A stretch of DNA of 64,000 nucleotides, taken from NCBI GenBank assembly GCA_963830775.1, contig CAWHNT010000011.1:62001-126000 (forward strand), read 5' to 3'. The translations under genes were made by a program, and so were the position numbers. Position 1 is the stretch's first letter. Each line of letters begins with the position of its first letter. Below the pieces are notes generated by a model, which saw only the letters and a list, made by a program, of their open reading frames with translations, made no database searches and had not been told where the DNA came from. Below, piece by piece: positions 8,674-17,324 of this stretch. Source of the DNA: CAWHNT01 sp963830775. GTDB taxonomy: Bacteria > Pseudomonadota > Alphaproteobacteria > Geminicoccales > Geminicoccaceae.

Positions 8674-9682
8674 ATGGCCCAAATGCAGCACCACCAGCTC
8701 GTCGTCGACGACCTCCCCGAGCCCGACCCGGCGGCAGCCCGGCAGGCCGAAGCCCGCAACGCCGAGCTCACCAAGCCCGCAGGCGCCCTCGGCCGGCTGG
8801 AGGATCTGGCCATCTTCCTGGCCGGCTGGCAGGGCCGCCATCCGCCCCGGCTGCGAGCGCGTCCGCATCGCCGTCTTCGCCGGCTGGCACGGCATCGCCG
8901 CCCGCGGCGTCTCGGCCTACCCCGCCGAGGTCACCGCCCAGATGGTCGCCAACTTCCGCGCCGGCGGCGCCGCCATCAATCAGCTCGCGGCCCTCGCGGG
9001 GCCGAGCTCGCCGTCGTGCCGGTCCGCGAGGGCGTGCCGACGGCGGACTTCACGGCCGGGCCCGCCATGTCGGAGGAAACCTTCGCCGAAGCCCTCGAGG
9101 CCGGGGCCGCCCAGGCAGCGCCCGGCCTGGACCTCCTGGCCGTAGGCGAGATGGGGATCGCCAACACCACGTCCGCCGCCGCCATCGCCGCCGCTCTCGC
9201 CAAGGAGCCCGCCTCCGCCTGGGCCGGCCCCGGCACCGGGCTCGACAGCGAAGGAGTCCGGCGCAAGGCCGCCGTGATCGAGCAGGCGCCTGCAGCACCA
9301 CCGTGCCGCCCTGCACGACCCGGTCGAGGTGCTGCGCCGCCTGGGCGGGCACGAGATCGCCGCCATGGCGGCCGCCATCCTGGCCGCCCGCCGCCACCGC
9401 ACGCCCGTCCTCCTCGACGGCTTCACCGCCACCGCCGCCGCCGCCGTCCTGCACGCGATCCGGCCCGACGCCGTGGCCCACTGCCTGGCCGCCCACCGCT
9501 CCGCCGAGCCCGGCCACCGCCGCCTGCTGGAGCAGCTGAACCTCGTCCCCCTGCTCGACCTCGGCATGCGCCTGGGCGAGGCCTCGGGTGCCGCCACCGC
9601 GATCCCGCTCCTCCGCGCCGCCCTCGCCTGCCACACCGGCATGGCCACCTTCACCAGCGCCGGGGTCAGCCAGCGGGACTGA
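8674..9682 (+). CDS. cobT: nicotinate-nucleotide-dimethylbenzimidazole phosphoribosyltransferase, three frameshifts
   Basis: Makes alpha-ribazole phosphate, the lower-ligand precursor used by CobS, from dimethylbenzimidazole and nicotinate mononucleotide. Start ATG 8674 follows gggagggg. The coherent protein changes frame near 8850 (extra C in ccgccccgg), 8998 (missing G in gcggggcc) and 9290 (extra C). Pieces in order: 'LTKPAGALGRLEDLAIFLAG', 'RIAVFAGWHGIAARGVSAYP', 'GGAAINQLAALAG', 'LLAVGEMGIANTTSAAAIAA', 'GGHEIAAMAAAILAARRHRT' and a C-terminal 'LGMRLGEASGAATAIPLLRA'. These are the standard CobT blocks in the right order and spacing, about 335 residues in all. Because every block is intact, sequence error is likelier than true inactivation. 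Confidence 0.9.
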
Positions 9683-9759
9683 AACGCCCCACCCCCTATG
9701 GCGCCGCCCGGCCGCAGCACTATGCTGGCCCTGAGCCAGCTTTGGGGAGCCATGAGCCG

Positions 9760-10557
9760 ATGGACGGACAGAACGAGCCCGTGCTCCTGCGCCAGGACCG
9801 GGGCGCCATCGCCCGCCTCGTCCTCAACCGGCCGGCCGCCTACAACAGCCTCTCGCGCGAGCTCCTGACCGCCCTCGATGCCGAGCTCGACCGCCTGGCC
9901 GAGGACCGCACCATCCGCGTCATCGTCCTGGCCGGTGCCGGCGAGAAGGCCTTCTGCGCCGGCCACGACCTGAAGGAGATCGGCGCCGACCGCCGCTACG
10001 AGCCGGTCAAGGAGCTCTTCACGCTCTGCTCACGCGTGATGCTGAAGCTCACCCGCGTCCCCCAGCCGGTGATCGCCCGCGTCCACGGGATCGCCACCGC
10101 CGCCGGCTGCCAGCTGGTCGCCGCCTGCGACCTCGCCGTCGCCGCCGAGGACACCCGCTTCGCCACCTCCGGCGTCCGCTACGGCCTCTTCTGCAGCACG
10201 CCCATGGTGGCCCTGGCCCGCAACGTGCCGCGCAAGCCCGCCATGGAGATGCTGCTCACCGGCGACTTCATCAACGCCAGCGAGGCGCTCCGCCTGGGCC
10301 TCGTCAACGGCCTGGCCCCGCTGGCCCGGCTCGACGCGGCCGTCGACGGCATGGCCGCCCGCCTCCTCGACAAGCCCCGCGACGTGCTGGCGCTGGGCAA
10401 GCGCGCCTTCTACCGCCAGCTCGAGATGGGCCTGGAGGAGGCCTACGCCTTCACCACCGAGGTCATCGTCGACAACGCGCTCGGCCGCGACTTCGAGGAG
10501 GGCTCGCGCTACGAGCGCCCGTCTGGCCGGAGGCTAAGCACTTTATGCCCAGCATGA
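9760..10557 (+). CDS. enoyl-CoA hydratase/isomerase family protein
   Basis: A crotonase-fold acyl-CoA enzyme of about 265 residues. The oxyanion-hole segments are 'VIVLAGAGEKAFCAGHDLKE' and 'VHGIATAAGCQLVAACDLAV', and the following 'RFATSGVRYGLFCSTPMVAL' is typical of ECHDC3-like/short-chain hydratases. The second catalytic Glu of classical hydratases is not obvious here (a 'GLFCSTP' loop instead of 'GxxPExG'), so another crotonase reaction or a role in acyl-CoA handling is possible. The C-terminal 15 residues look out of register: one base shift near 10510 would give an alternative end at a TAA around 10540. An intrinsic terminator follows at 10649. Confidence 0.85.
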   Translation: MDGQNEPVLLRQDRGAIARLVLNRPAAYNSLSRELLTALDAELDRLAEDRTIRVIVLAGAGEKAFCAGHDLKEIGADRRYEPVKELFTLCSRVMLKLTRVPQPVIARVHGIATAAGCQLVAACDLAVAAEDTRFATSGVRYGLFCSTPMVALARNVPRKPAMEMLLTGDFINASEALRLGLVNGLAPLARLDAAVDGMAARLLDKPRDVLALGKRAFYRQLEMGLEEAYAFTTEVIVDNALGRDFEEGSRYERPSGRRLSTLCPA

Positions 10558-10648
10558 AAGGCAGCCTCAAGCAGGCCGAAGGCCGGTAGGCCGAGGAAAG
10601 GGTAGAGCGTTTCAGTCTGGCTGAAGACGCTCTGGGGATGAACGCAAG

Positions 10649-10675
10649 AAGGCCGCCCAGTGACCGGGCGGCCTT
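10649..10675. terminator. bidirectional intrinsic terminator
   Basis: A perfect 10-bp stem, aaggccgccc (10649-10658) with gggcggcctt (10666-10675), and a 7-nt loop. It lies between the convergent hydratase (plus) and DUF1127 (minus) genes, so it can serve both strands. Neither side has a long T run. Confidence 0.65.
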
Positions 10676-10698
10676 CATCATGCGCAAGCGCAAGGGGA

Positions 10699-10929
10699 TC
10701 AGCCGTGGCGGCAGCTGCGCCGTGCGATCGTCTCCACCTCGACCCGGTTGAGGCCGATATCGTGGAGCTCGCGGTCGGAGAGCGCCATCAGCTCGTCACG
10801 CGTCTGCGTGTAGCGCGCATGCTCCTCGATCCGCAGGCGCAGGCGCTGCACCAGCTCGGCTGCCCAGCCCGTGAAGCCGGCACGGCCGGCATTGCGCTCC
10901 ATCGTCCCGTGAGCGGTGACGTACTGCAT
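10699..10929 (-). CDS. DUF1127 domain protein
   Basis: A small basic 76-residue protein. The DUF1127 core is 'LMALSDRELHDIGLNRVEVE', preceded by an amphipathic helix rich in Arg. Such proteins are abundant in Alphaproteobacteria. Some bind RNA and affect phosphate and carbon metabolism; most are uncharacterised. The start at 10929 is preferred over an upstream ATG at 11028 because GAGGAAG lies just before it and the extra N-terminus is not conserved-looking. It is alone in its transcription unit, facing the terminator at 10649-10675. Confidence 0.85.
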   Translation of the reverse strand: MQYVTAHGTMERNAGRAGFTGWAAELVQRLRLRIEEHARYTQTRDELMALSDRELHDIGLNRVEVETIARRSCRHG

Positions 10930-11156
10930 CGTCGTCTTCCTCGAGAGGCCCAATAGCTCTGCGTGCCGCCTCGCGGCGCGTTCTTGGTATGGCCCGTTAC
11001 AGGGCGAGATATGTTGATCTCCACCCACAGGCGGAAGCTGTCTTTTTGCATTGCAGCATTGAGGCCCGAGGGGCGGATGGGGGTGGAACTGTGGCCATCT
11101 GCGGCCCGTCCTCGTACCGGAATGCTGCGCCGCGTCGCTCTACCAGGAGGCCCACG

Positions 11157-12029
11157 ATGCCCGACGACCTTACCTCCCGCCGCGTCGCCACCACGGGCGC
11201 GGAGCTCGCCTGCCACACCGCCGGCAGCGGCCCGCCGCTCCTCCTCCTCCACGGCTACCCCCAGACCCACGCCATGTGGCACCGCCTGGTCCCCACCCTG
11301 GCCCAGCGCTTCACCGTCATCTGCCCCGACCTCCGCGGCTACGGCGACAGCGCCAAGCCCGAAGGCGGCCCCGAGCTCTACACCAAGCGCGCCATGGCCC
11401 AGGACATGGCCGACCTCATGACCGCCCTCGGCCACGACCGCTTCATGGTCGCCGGCCACGACCGCGGCGGCCGCGTCACCCACCGCCTCTGCCTCGACCA
11501 CCCCGCCCGCGTCGAGCGCGCCGCCGTCCTCGACATCGTCCCCACCCGCACCGTCTTCCAGGCCACCGACCAGGCCCTCGCCATGGGCTACTACCACTGG
11601 TTCTTCCTCAGCCAGCCCGCACCCCTCCCCGAACGCCTGATCGGCGCCGACCCCCTCTTCTACCTCCACCACGCCCTCGCCCGCTGGTCCGCCACCCAGG
11701 ACCTCACCCCCTTCACCCCCGAAGCCCTGGCCGCCTACGAGCGCGCCTTCACCGACCCCGCCACCATCCACGCCACCTGCAACGACTACCGCGCCGCCGC
11801 CACCCTCGACCTCGACCACGACGAAGCCGACCAGCACCACCGCATCGCCTGCCCCCTCCTCGTCCTCTGGGGCGAGCACGGCCTCATGCACCGCACCTTC
11901 GACGTGCTCGCCACCTGGCAGGAAAAAGCCAGCGGCCCCGTCACCGGCCACCCCATCGCCAGCGGCCACTTCCTCCCCGAGGAAAACCCCGACGCCACCC
12001 TCAAGGCACTCCTCGACTTCTTCCGCTGA
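11157..12029 (+). CDS. alpha/beta hydrolase, fluoroacetate (haloacetate) dehalogenase-like
   Basis: A 290-residue alpha/beta hydrolase closely patterned on haloacetate dehalogenase H-1/FAcD. The nucleophile elbow reads 'VAGHDRGGRVTHRL' (Asp102, with Arg103 and Arg106 for carboxylate binding), the acid is Asp126 in 'VLDIVPT' and the base His271 in 'SGHFLPEENP'. The halide pocket residues known from the family are also in place: His147-Trp148 in 'YYHWFFLSQPAP' and Tyr211 in 'CNDYRAA'. This set separates the group from ordinary epoxide hydrolases. Start ATG 11157 is preceded by AGGAGG at 11145. The predicted reaction is hydrolysis of a C-F or C-Cl bond in haloacetate to glycolate in the cytoplasm. 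It stands alone and runs toward the toxin-antitoxin pair. Confidence 0.88.
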   Translation: MPDDLTSRRVATTGAELACHTAGSGPPLLLLHGYPQTHAMWHRLVPTLAQRFTVICPDLRGYGDSAKPEGGPELYTKRAMAQDMADLMTALGHDRFMVAGHDRGGRVTHRLCLDHPARVERAAVLDIVPTRTVFQATDQALAMGYYHWFFLSQPAPLPERLIGADPLFYLHHALARWSATQDLTPFTPEALAAYERAFTDPATIHATCNDYRAAATLDLDHDEADQHHRIACPLLVLWGEHGLMHRTFDVLATWQEKASGPVTGHPIASGHFLPEENPDATLKALLDFFR

Positions 12030-12258
12030 AGCCGCGGGAAGGGGAGCCCGCTCCCCCTCCCGCACCCACCTCCACCTTCCTCTTTTCACCGCTCCTTCCA
12101 TTCTCTGCCACCCTTGCCCATACTCCCGCCCCTTCCATGCCCCGGATGAGCAGGCCTGAAGCGGTGCGGCATGCCCAATGCATGAGCCGACCGGGTTGCA
12201 GAAATCCCGGAAAGTCCGGATAATCTGGATATAGGCGATTATCTCGGGCAGGAGCGCG

Positions 12259-12516
12259 ATGATCAATGTCACCTCAGCCGAGTTTCAGAAGGCTTTCGGC
12301 CGCTACCGTGAGGCGGCGCAGCAGGAGCCGGTGACCATCACCCATCATGGCCGGGAGAGCCTGGTTCTCCTCTCAACGAGGGAATATCGCCGGCTGAAGC
12401 AGCGGGATCGTGAAGCCCTTTATGCCTGGGAGCTGCCCGAGGAGGATCTCCAGGCGCTCGCCGCCGCGGAGGCCCCCGGGGAAGCCGCAGTCTACGATCA
12501 CGAGCTGACCCCTTGA
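12259..12516 (+). CDS. Phd/YefM-type antitoxin
   Basis: An 85-residue protein. The N-terminus 'MINVTSAEFQKAFGRYREAA' and 'VTITHHGRESLVLLSTREYR' are the Phd/YefM DNA-binding fold, and the C-terminal acidic half ('WELPEEDLQALAAAEAP') is the toxin-contacting tail. It neutralises the toxin encoded 6 bp downstream and should autoregulate the pair by binding its own promoter. The short imperfect repeat 'ccggaaagtccgg' at about 12208-12220 upstream is a candidate operator, seen only by eye. Confidence 0.85.
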   Translation: MINVTSAEFQKAFGRYREAAQQEPVTITHHGRESLVLLSTREYRRLKQRDREALYAWELPEEDLQALAAAEAPGEAAVYDHELTP

Positions 12517-12522
12517 TCGTTC

Positions 12523-12966
12523 GTGACCCTTCCCGTCCCGCAGCCCGGCCTCGTGATCCGCTATGCCTATCTCTGGCGGAGCGAGGCGATGCGTGGCCGC
12601 GAGGAAGGATCGAAGGATCGACCCTGCGTGGTCATCCTGGCCGTTCGGAAGCGGGGTGACGAGCTGGTCGTATCCGTTGCTCCAGTCACCCACACGCTGC
12701 CGCCGGCAAGAAGCGGCGCCATCGAGATTCCGGCCATCACCAAGCAACGCCTTGGCCTCGACACCGAGCGGTCGTGGATCATCACCCACGAGGTCAACCG
12801 CTTCACCTGGCCGGGGCCGGACCTCCGCCCGATCTCGCCCGGCACCTTCGCCTACGGTCTGCTGCCCAGGGGCCTCTACAACGCCGTCAAGGCGGCAGTC
12901 CTGGAGCACGTCCGCCAGCGCACCATGCGCCAAGTCAGCCGTGATGACACCGGAGCGTCAGGCTGA
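12523..12966 (+). CDS. PemK/MazF-like toxin
   Basis: A 147-residue protein starting at GTG 12523, six bases after the antitoxin stop. The N-terminal 'PGLVIRYAYLWRSEAMRGRE' and 'KDRPCVVILAV' follow the PemK-like growth-inhibitor pattern, and 'VSVAPVTHTLP' matches the second strand of the SH3-like barrel. Members of this fold are usually sequence-specific mRNA endoribonucleases. The conserved Arg of 'KDRPC' and the Thr of 'VTHT' are candidate active-site residues by family analogy. The order antitoxin then toxin, with close spacing, supports a type II system. Pairing a Phd-like antitoxin with a PemK-like toxin is a known combination. Confidence 0.8.
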   Translation: MTLPVPQPGLVIRYAYLWRSEAMRGREEGSKDRPCVVILAVRKRGDELVVSVAPVTHTLPPARSGAIEIPAITKQRLGLDTERSWIITHEVNRFTWPGPDLRPISPGTFAYGLLPRGLYNAVKAAVLEHVRQRTMRQVSRDDTGASG

Positions 12967-13189
12967 CCGCGCGTTCGTCTCGACGATCCTGACGCGGTTA
13001 TTTCGGGGCGACCATATAGAACTCCCGAGGGCAAAGCATCGGCGGACGGGGTGGTATGAGTTTCGTATAGAGCCTGTAGCAAAATCGAGCCCTGAGCTGC
13101 GGAACGGGGCCGCTGGGCTACGGGTGGAGGGTTTGACGCGCGGGCAACGGCCGTGATACGCTCCGGCGGTGAGCCGAGGAGGGACAGGG

Positions 13190-14603
13190 ATGACCCGCTT
13201 CTTCCGCGAGCCGGACCGCCGGCAACGTTACCTGCTGCCGGTCGACATGATGGACTGGCTGCCCAAGGTGACATCGTCACCTGATCGTTGATGCGGTGGC
13301 GCTGATGGACCTGTCCGGCTTCGAGGCCACCTGCAAGGTCGGCAAGGCCGGCCAGGCGCCCTTCTCCCGCGGATTCTGCTGGCGCTGCTGATCTATGCCT
13401 ACAGCCACGGCATCCGCTCGAGCCGCGTGATCGAGCGGCTCTGCGGGCGCGATGTCGGCTATCGCTTCATCGTCGGCGCCGCACGTTCCCGACCACAGCG
13501 TGATCGCCCGCTTCCGGCAGCGGCATGTCGAGCGGATGAAGGCGGTGTTCCTGGCGGTGCTGGAGCTGTGCCGTGCGGCCGGGTTGATCCGGCTCGGGCT
13601 GGTGGCGCTCGACGGCACCAAGGTCAAGGCCAATGCCGCCCTCGATGCCAACCGCACCGCCAGCAGCATCGAGGCGGAGGTCGCCCGGATGCTGGCGGAA
13701 GCGGAAGCGGTGGACGCCCGCGAGGACCGCCAGTTCCAGGACCAGCGTCGCGACGCGTTGCCGGAGGGGCTGACCAAGGCTGCGGATCGGCAGGCGCGCC
13801 TGATGGCGTGCAAGGCGAAGCTGGAGAGGCGTGCGGCTGAGGCTGTGGCCCGCCAGCAGGCGAAGATTGATGCCCGCAGGGCGGAGGAGCAGGCGACCGG
13901 CAAGCGCCGGCGAGGCCGCAAGCCGAAAGGCGCCTGATCCAGCGTCGATCCGGATCGGGTGGCGAACATCACCGATCCCGAGAGTGGCATCATGAAGACC
14001 CGCCAGGGCTGGGTGCAGGGCTACAACGCGCAGATCGTGGTGACGCGCGACCAGATCATCCTCGCCGCCGACATGACCACCGAGGCCAACGACAGCCATC
14101 AGCTCACCGGCATGCTCAACCAGGCGCAGGCGAACGTCGAGATCGTGCTGGGCGAGGACGCTGTGCTGGGTGCTGCCGTGGCGGACGCGGGCTACTGGTC
14201 AGACGCGAACGCTGCCACCGAGACCGAAGAGTGCGAGCTGCTCATCGCCACGCAGAAGGACCGCAAGCGGCGCGCCGCCCTGCGCGAGGCGCCGCCGCCG
14301 CGCGGGCGCATGCCGAAGCGGATGTCGGCGCGGGCGCGCATGGAGCGCAAGCTGCGGACCAGGCGGGGCCGCAGCCTCTATCGCCAGCGCGGGCAAAGCG
14401 TCGAGCCGGTTTTCGGGCAGATGAAGGACCGTCAAGGTGCAGACCGGTTCAGCATGCGTGGGACGGACCGCTGCCGTGGCGAGTGGCAGCTCGACGCCGC
14501 GGCCCATAACCTACGCAAGCTACACCGGGACTCCGTCCAGCGCGCAAAAGCAGCCGGAAGAGGCGCACAGACCAGCCGCAAAGCAGCCGCCAGAGGGGCA
14601 TGA
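13190..14603 (+). pseudogene. IS1182-type transposase relic
   Basis: A transposase of the IS1182/IS5-like DDE superfamily read across several frames. The start 'MTRFFREPDRRQRYLLPVDM' follows gaggaggga. Further on come 'LLALLIYAYSHGIRSSRVIE', 'DHSVIARFRQRHV', 'LVALDGTKVKANA' (first Asp), 'ITDPESGIMKTRQGWVQGYN' and 'EPVFGQMKDRQGADRFSMRG' (last catalytic region). There are frame changes near 13270, 13370 and 13480, and the reading is broken at TGA 13935-13937, either as a nonsense codon or as two compensating indels. Terminal inverted repeats were not identified, so element limits are unknown. It directly borders the AT-rich island and is probably no longer active, unless the shifts are sequence errors. 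Confidence 0.75.
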
Positions 14604-14639
14604 TACCGCCCTCCCTACCGTGCCGAGCCGCCCACGGCA

Positions 14640-14920
14640 CACCACGCACCGATCCGCTATCAATTCGTCCTTCAAAACTTCCATTCTTTCATATTGGGCA
14701 AGGGATAAAACACCGCCATTATGAACGATGCATTTTCGCAAAAGTCGCAGGTCGCCTGAGGCGTCATATCTTAATTGAATTCGGTTCACTCACGTCCTTA
14801 CTCTGGCAATACTAGGTCGGATATCTTCATCCCAAAACACCAAATATAAACACAATTATTGACCAGCATATTTGTCGCTCATTGAATTTTGCCTCCGAAT
14901 TATCCTCTATGAAATCGGAT
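14640..14920 (-). pseudogene. possible HEPN-like protein fragment
   Basis: On the minus strand a reading frame from 14789 downward gives 'LRLLRKCIVHNGGVLSLAQY', which resembles the R-x4-H loop of HEPN-type RNase folds ('RNxIVHNGG'). In another frame further upstream (about 14835-14920) 'ASDFIEDNSEAKFNERQICW' reads as ordinary protein. The two pieces are separated by stops, so at most this is a broken remnant. The identification rests on one motif and is weak. Confidence 0.25.
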
Positions 14921-14939
14921 GCTGGGATGATACGTATAT

Positions 14940-15312
14940 GCACAGTTTTTTAGTGGCTATATTCGGTTCTTACATAGGTTATCGGCTAATCGTAGCGGCA
15001 GGGGCAACTGTCAGACCGATTGATCCCTCCTGAAGATTATGAACTTCTTTCTCCACTGGTCAGTGATGGTAAGTCTGATTCTATTGATCAGTATGTTAGA
15101 TTAAGCAGTCTCGCGAGATTTACCGGTACTTTTACCCAGTAGGATAGTGATAATTGGAATATTTTCGACGCTCTTCATAACCATAAGAGGTGCACCATTA
15201 TCAATGTTGGTAGACTCTGGATACATTCTTCTAACGAGCTGTTTCTCGGGTCATTTGTGCAGCGGCAGGTCGAACGCAGGGCTAATTCAGCAGGTAAATC
15301 AACCAAGGAAAG
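14940..15312 (+). pseudogene. decayed membrane protein fragment
   Basis: Read with frame changes, the plus strand gives 'MHSFLVAIFGSYIGYRLIVA', then 'PPEDYELLSPLVSDGKSDSI', 'QYVRLSSLARFTGTFTQ', a hydrophobic 'VIIGIFSTLFITI' and finally 'LGSFVQRQVERRA'. The order (acidic segment, RLSSL helix, membrane span, GSFVQRQ tail) looks like a small conserved hypothetical membrane protein that I cannot name. At least three frame changes and a stop interrupt it. Codon usage is AT-rich, unlike its neighbours, consistent with foreign origin. Confidence 0.35.
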
Positions 15313-15640
15313 TCTTCCGGAAGCCGTTACTCCTCGTTCATCGGTATAAACCATGCATCTTATTACTCAAGAAGCCTGCAGCAGCATAGAATACTTTCCC
15401 CAGTCCGTTCCACGTGGGCTCACTCCGAGGCGAGGTGGCAGCCGCGCGAACCGCATGTCGTCAAGCCTAAATCTAACCCATGCTACGTCATTCGGGCTAG
15501 CAACAGCAATCGGCATCACCGCTTTGCGTCCCAGCCTGAACGCCACGTTGCTGACCCACACGCCACTTACGACATCCATCTGGCAAGACTTGCATCAAGA
15601 TGAGGATGATTATAAGAATTGATGTTTCGCGCAAATCCTG

Positions 15641-17245
15641 CTATAGGTTCTGCATGTTCGCCTTTCGACCACTACGCCACCCGCAAGGGCCTGAACCGCC
15701 CCTTCGCCCGACCCAGCGGCCCGCGGACCGCCCGCATGGGCCATAAGTTACAAGATTTGGCCTCACCTTCAAAGCGGCGTGGCCTACACTAGGCGGTTCC
15801 TGGAGGATCAGCCGCCGTCGAGATCGTATTGGCCGAACCGGAGCTTTGCCGCGTAGTGCCGAAGCGTTTCCTGCTTGCCGACCAGGGACCGAACTGGTCC
15901 TGCCGGATAGGACAGCATGGATGGCGTGGTAGGCGTCGATCCCCCGCCGGGCAGCGGTGCCGACCACCGACTGGACCGCGGCGCATAGGTCCGGCCCCCA
16001 AGCCGAACGGAAGCCGCCGGTGACCTTGCGGTACACCACCATCGGCCGCAGATCACGCTCGCTGCCGTTGTTGTCCGGCGGCGCCTCCGGGTGCTCGAGG
16101 AAGGTGAACAGGCTGTCGCGCACCGCGAGGTAGCGCCGGCGCAGCCGCTGAGCGTGGCGATGACTTGGCTGCAGCGCCAGAACCCGGTCCAGCTCCCGTT
16201 CCAGGCGGAGGCGGTATTCCCGTCGGGTGCTGGCCTTGAGCGCATGGCGGCGACGGGCGAGCACGACGGCCCGGAGCAGGAGCGCCTTCAGCCGCGGGGC
16301 AAAGACGGTATCACCCGCCTCGACCGCATAGCCCAGGTCCCGCAACTGGTGCGCCAGACAGACCTGCCAAAGGTCGGCATGGCCGCGCTGGGCGCTGTAG
16401 AGGTCGGACACCCAGATCGCCGGCCGGTGCCCGCCCAGCACCTCCCGCACCACCGCCCGGCCGCGGCTCGGCCGGATGACGTGGATCACGACCTCATCGT
16501 TCCGGAACACCCAGTTCCAGCAGGTCCGGCCGTCGACCCGCACCGTGGTCTCGTCGGAACAGACCACCCGGGCACGCCGCAGGCGGGCGAGGATGGCGGC
16601 GGCCTCGTCCTCGAACCGCGGCTTGACGCGGCGGAACAGGGCATCCAAGGCGCCTTCGCTGATCGGCAGCACGAACAGGTGCAGGAAGAGACGGCTGAGC
16701 CGCCGGTAGCTGATGGCGTGGGTGAAGCGCAGGTAGAGCGCCAGTGCCAGGATCGAGACGCCGAACGGGGTGCCTTCCTCCATCCCCTCCGGCACTGGGG
16801 CCAAGGTGGTGCCGCCGCAGCAGGGGCAGCAGGCGCCATAGCGCTCGACCCGGGTGACCACGGGGCGCACCGGCGGCAGCTCGACCTTGTCGTAGCGGGC
16901 GTGCAGTCGCTGATCGGCCTCGGCCAGCATCGCCCGGCAATGGGCACAGGTCGACGCCTTGGCGATGATGAGCTGATCGGGTTCCTCGGCCAGGGCTCGG
17001 CCACCGCCCGCCCGGCCCAGGCTGCCCTGGCGCGGCCCAGGGCGCTTGGCCTTCTCCGGCCGGTTCGCCTTGTGTCCCCTGGAGGGCGGCAGGCTGGAGT
17101 TGCCCGGTGTCTTCGGCGGTTGGTTCAACCGCGCTTGCAGTTCCGCTACCCGCGCCGTCAAGCTCTGCACCTGCGCCCACAGCGCCCGGATCAGAGCGTC
17201 CTTCTCGACCTCGGTGAGCGTGCGGAGATCAGGCGGCGCCGTCAT
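15641..17245 (-). mobile_element. tnpC: IS66-family transposase (TnpC-like, stand-alone)
   Basis: A 534-codon frame. It has an N-terminal coiled coil/leucine-rich segment, then 'PPKTPGNSSLPPSRGHKANR', a Cys4 zinc motif (CAHC...CCPCC, about residues 97-140) and the IS66 DDE core: 'VVCSDETTVRVDG', 'AIWVSDLYSAQRG' and 'PPDNNGSERDLRPMVVYRKV'. TnpA and TnpB partners of classical IS66 are absent, as in the solo subgroup. Real transposase similarity fades at about 15880 after 'DAYHAIHAVLSGRTS'. The remaining C-terminal reading runs antisense through the gene remnant at 15670-15870, so the natural 3' end is lost or replaced. I could not define terminal inverted repeats. Confidence 0.85.
15670..15870 (+). 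pseudogene. degenerate copy of the 5' end of the gene at 17325
   Basis: The first 42 bases (15670-15711) are identical to 17340-17381. Similarity then continues with indels through 'gcatgggccataag' and 'ggcctcacc' to 'gagctttgccgcg' (15841-15853, matching 17498-17510). The drift between copies is about 13 bases. The remnant breaks off near 15870, where the IS66-type transposase coding region begins in earnest. It therefore overlaps the 3' end of the minus-strand transposase frame, whose last ~75 codons are not transposase-like. Confidence 0.75.
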
Positions 17246-17324
17246 CCGGCCCTGAAACCACCGCCACCGCAGGCCGTCAACGGGGCGGATTCTCGACCTA
17301 TCCCAAGGAGCAGCTACCCCGGGG

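Larger units (their letters stand above)
14604..15640. other. AT-rich island with decayed gene fragments
   Basis: From about 14650 to 15640 the sequence is visibly much more AT-rich than anywhere else in the window and no intact gene is present. It lies between an IS1182 relic and an IS66-type transposase. Two short stretches still read as protein (next two entries); the remainder, including 15320-15640, shows nothing I can assign. It looks like the remains of a horizontally acquired segment. Confidence 0.65.

Noticed and set aside
8563..10557. An apparent cobT/enoyl-CoA hydratase fusion
   Set aside because: The continuous frame skips out-of-frame cobT segments. cobT resumes and stops at 9682 in another frame, and the hydratase has its own start at 9760.
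15353..15622. Short open frames at the right end of the AT-rich island
   Set aside because: Frames of 70-90 codons exist on both strands but none shows a conserved motif, a ribosome site or coding-like composition.
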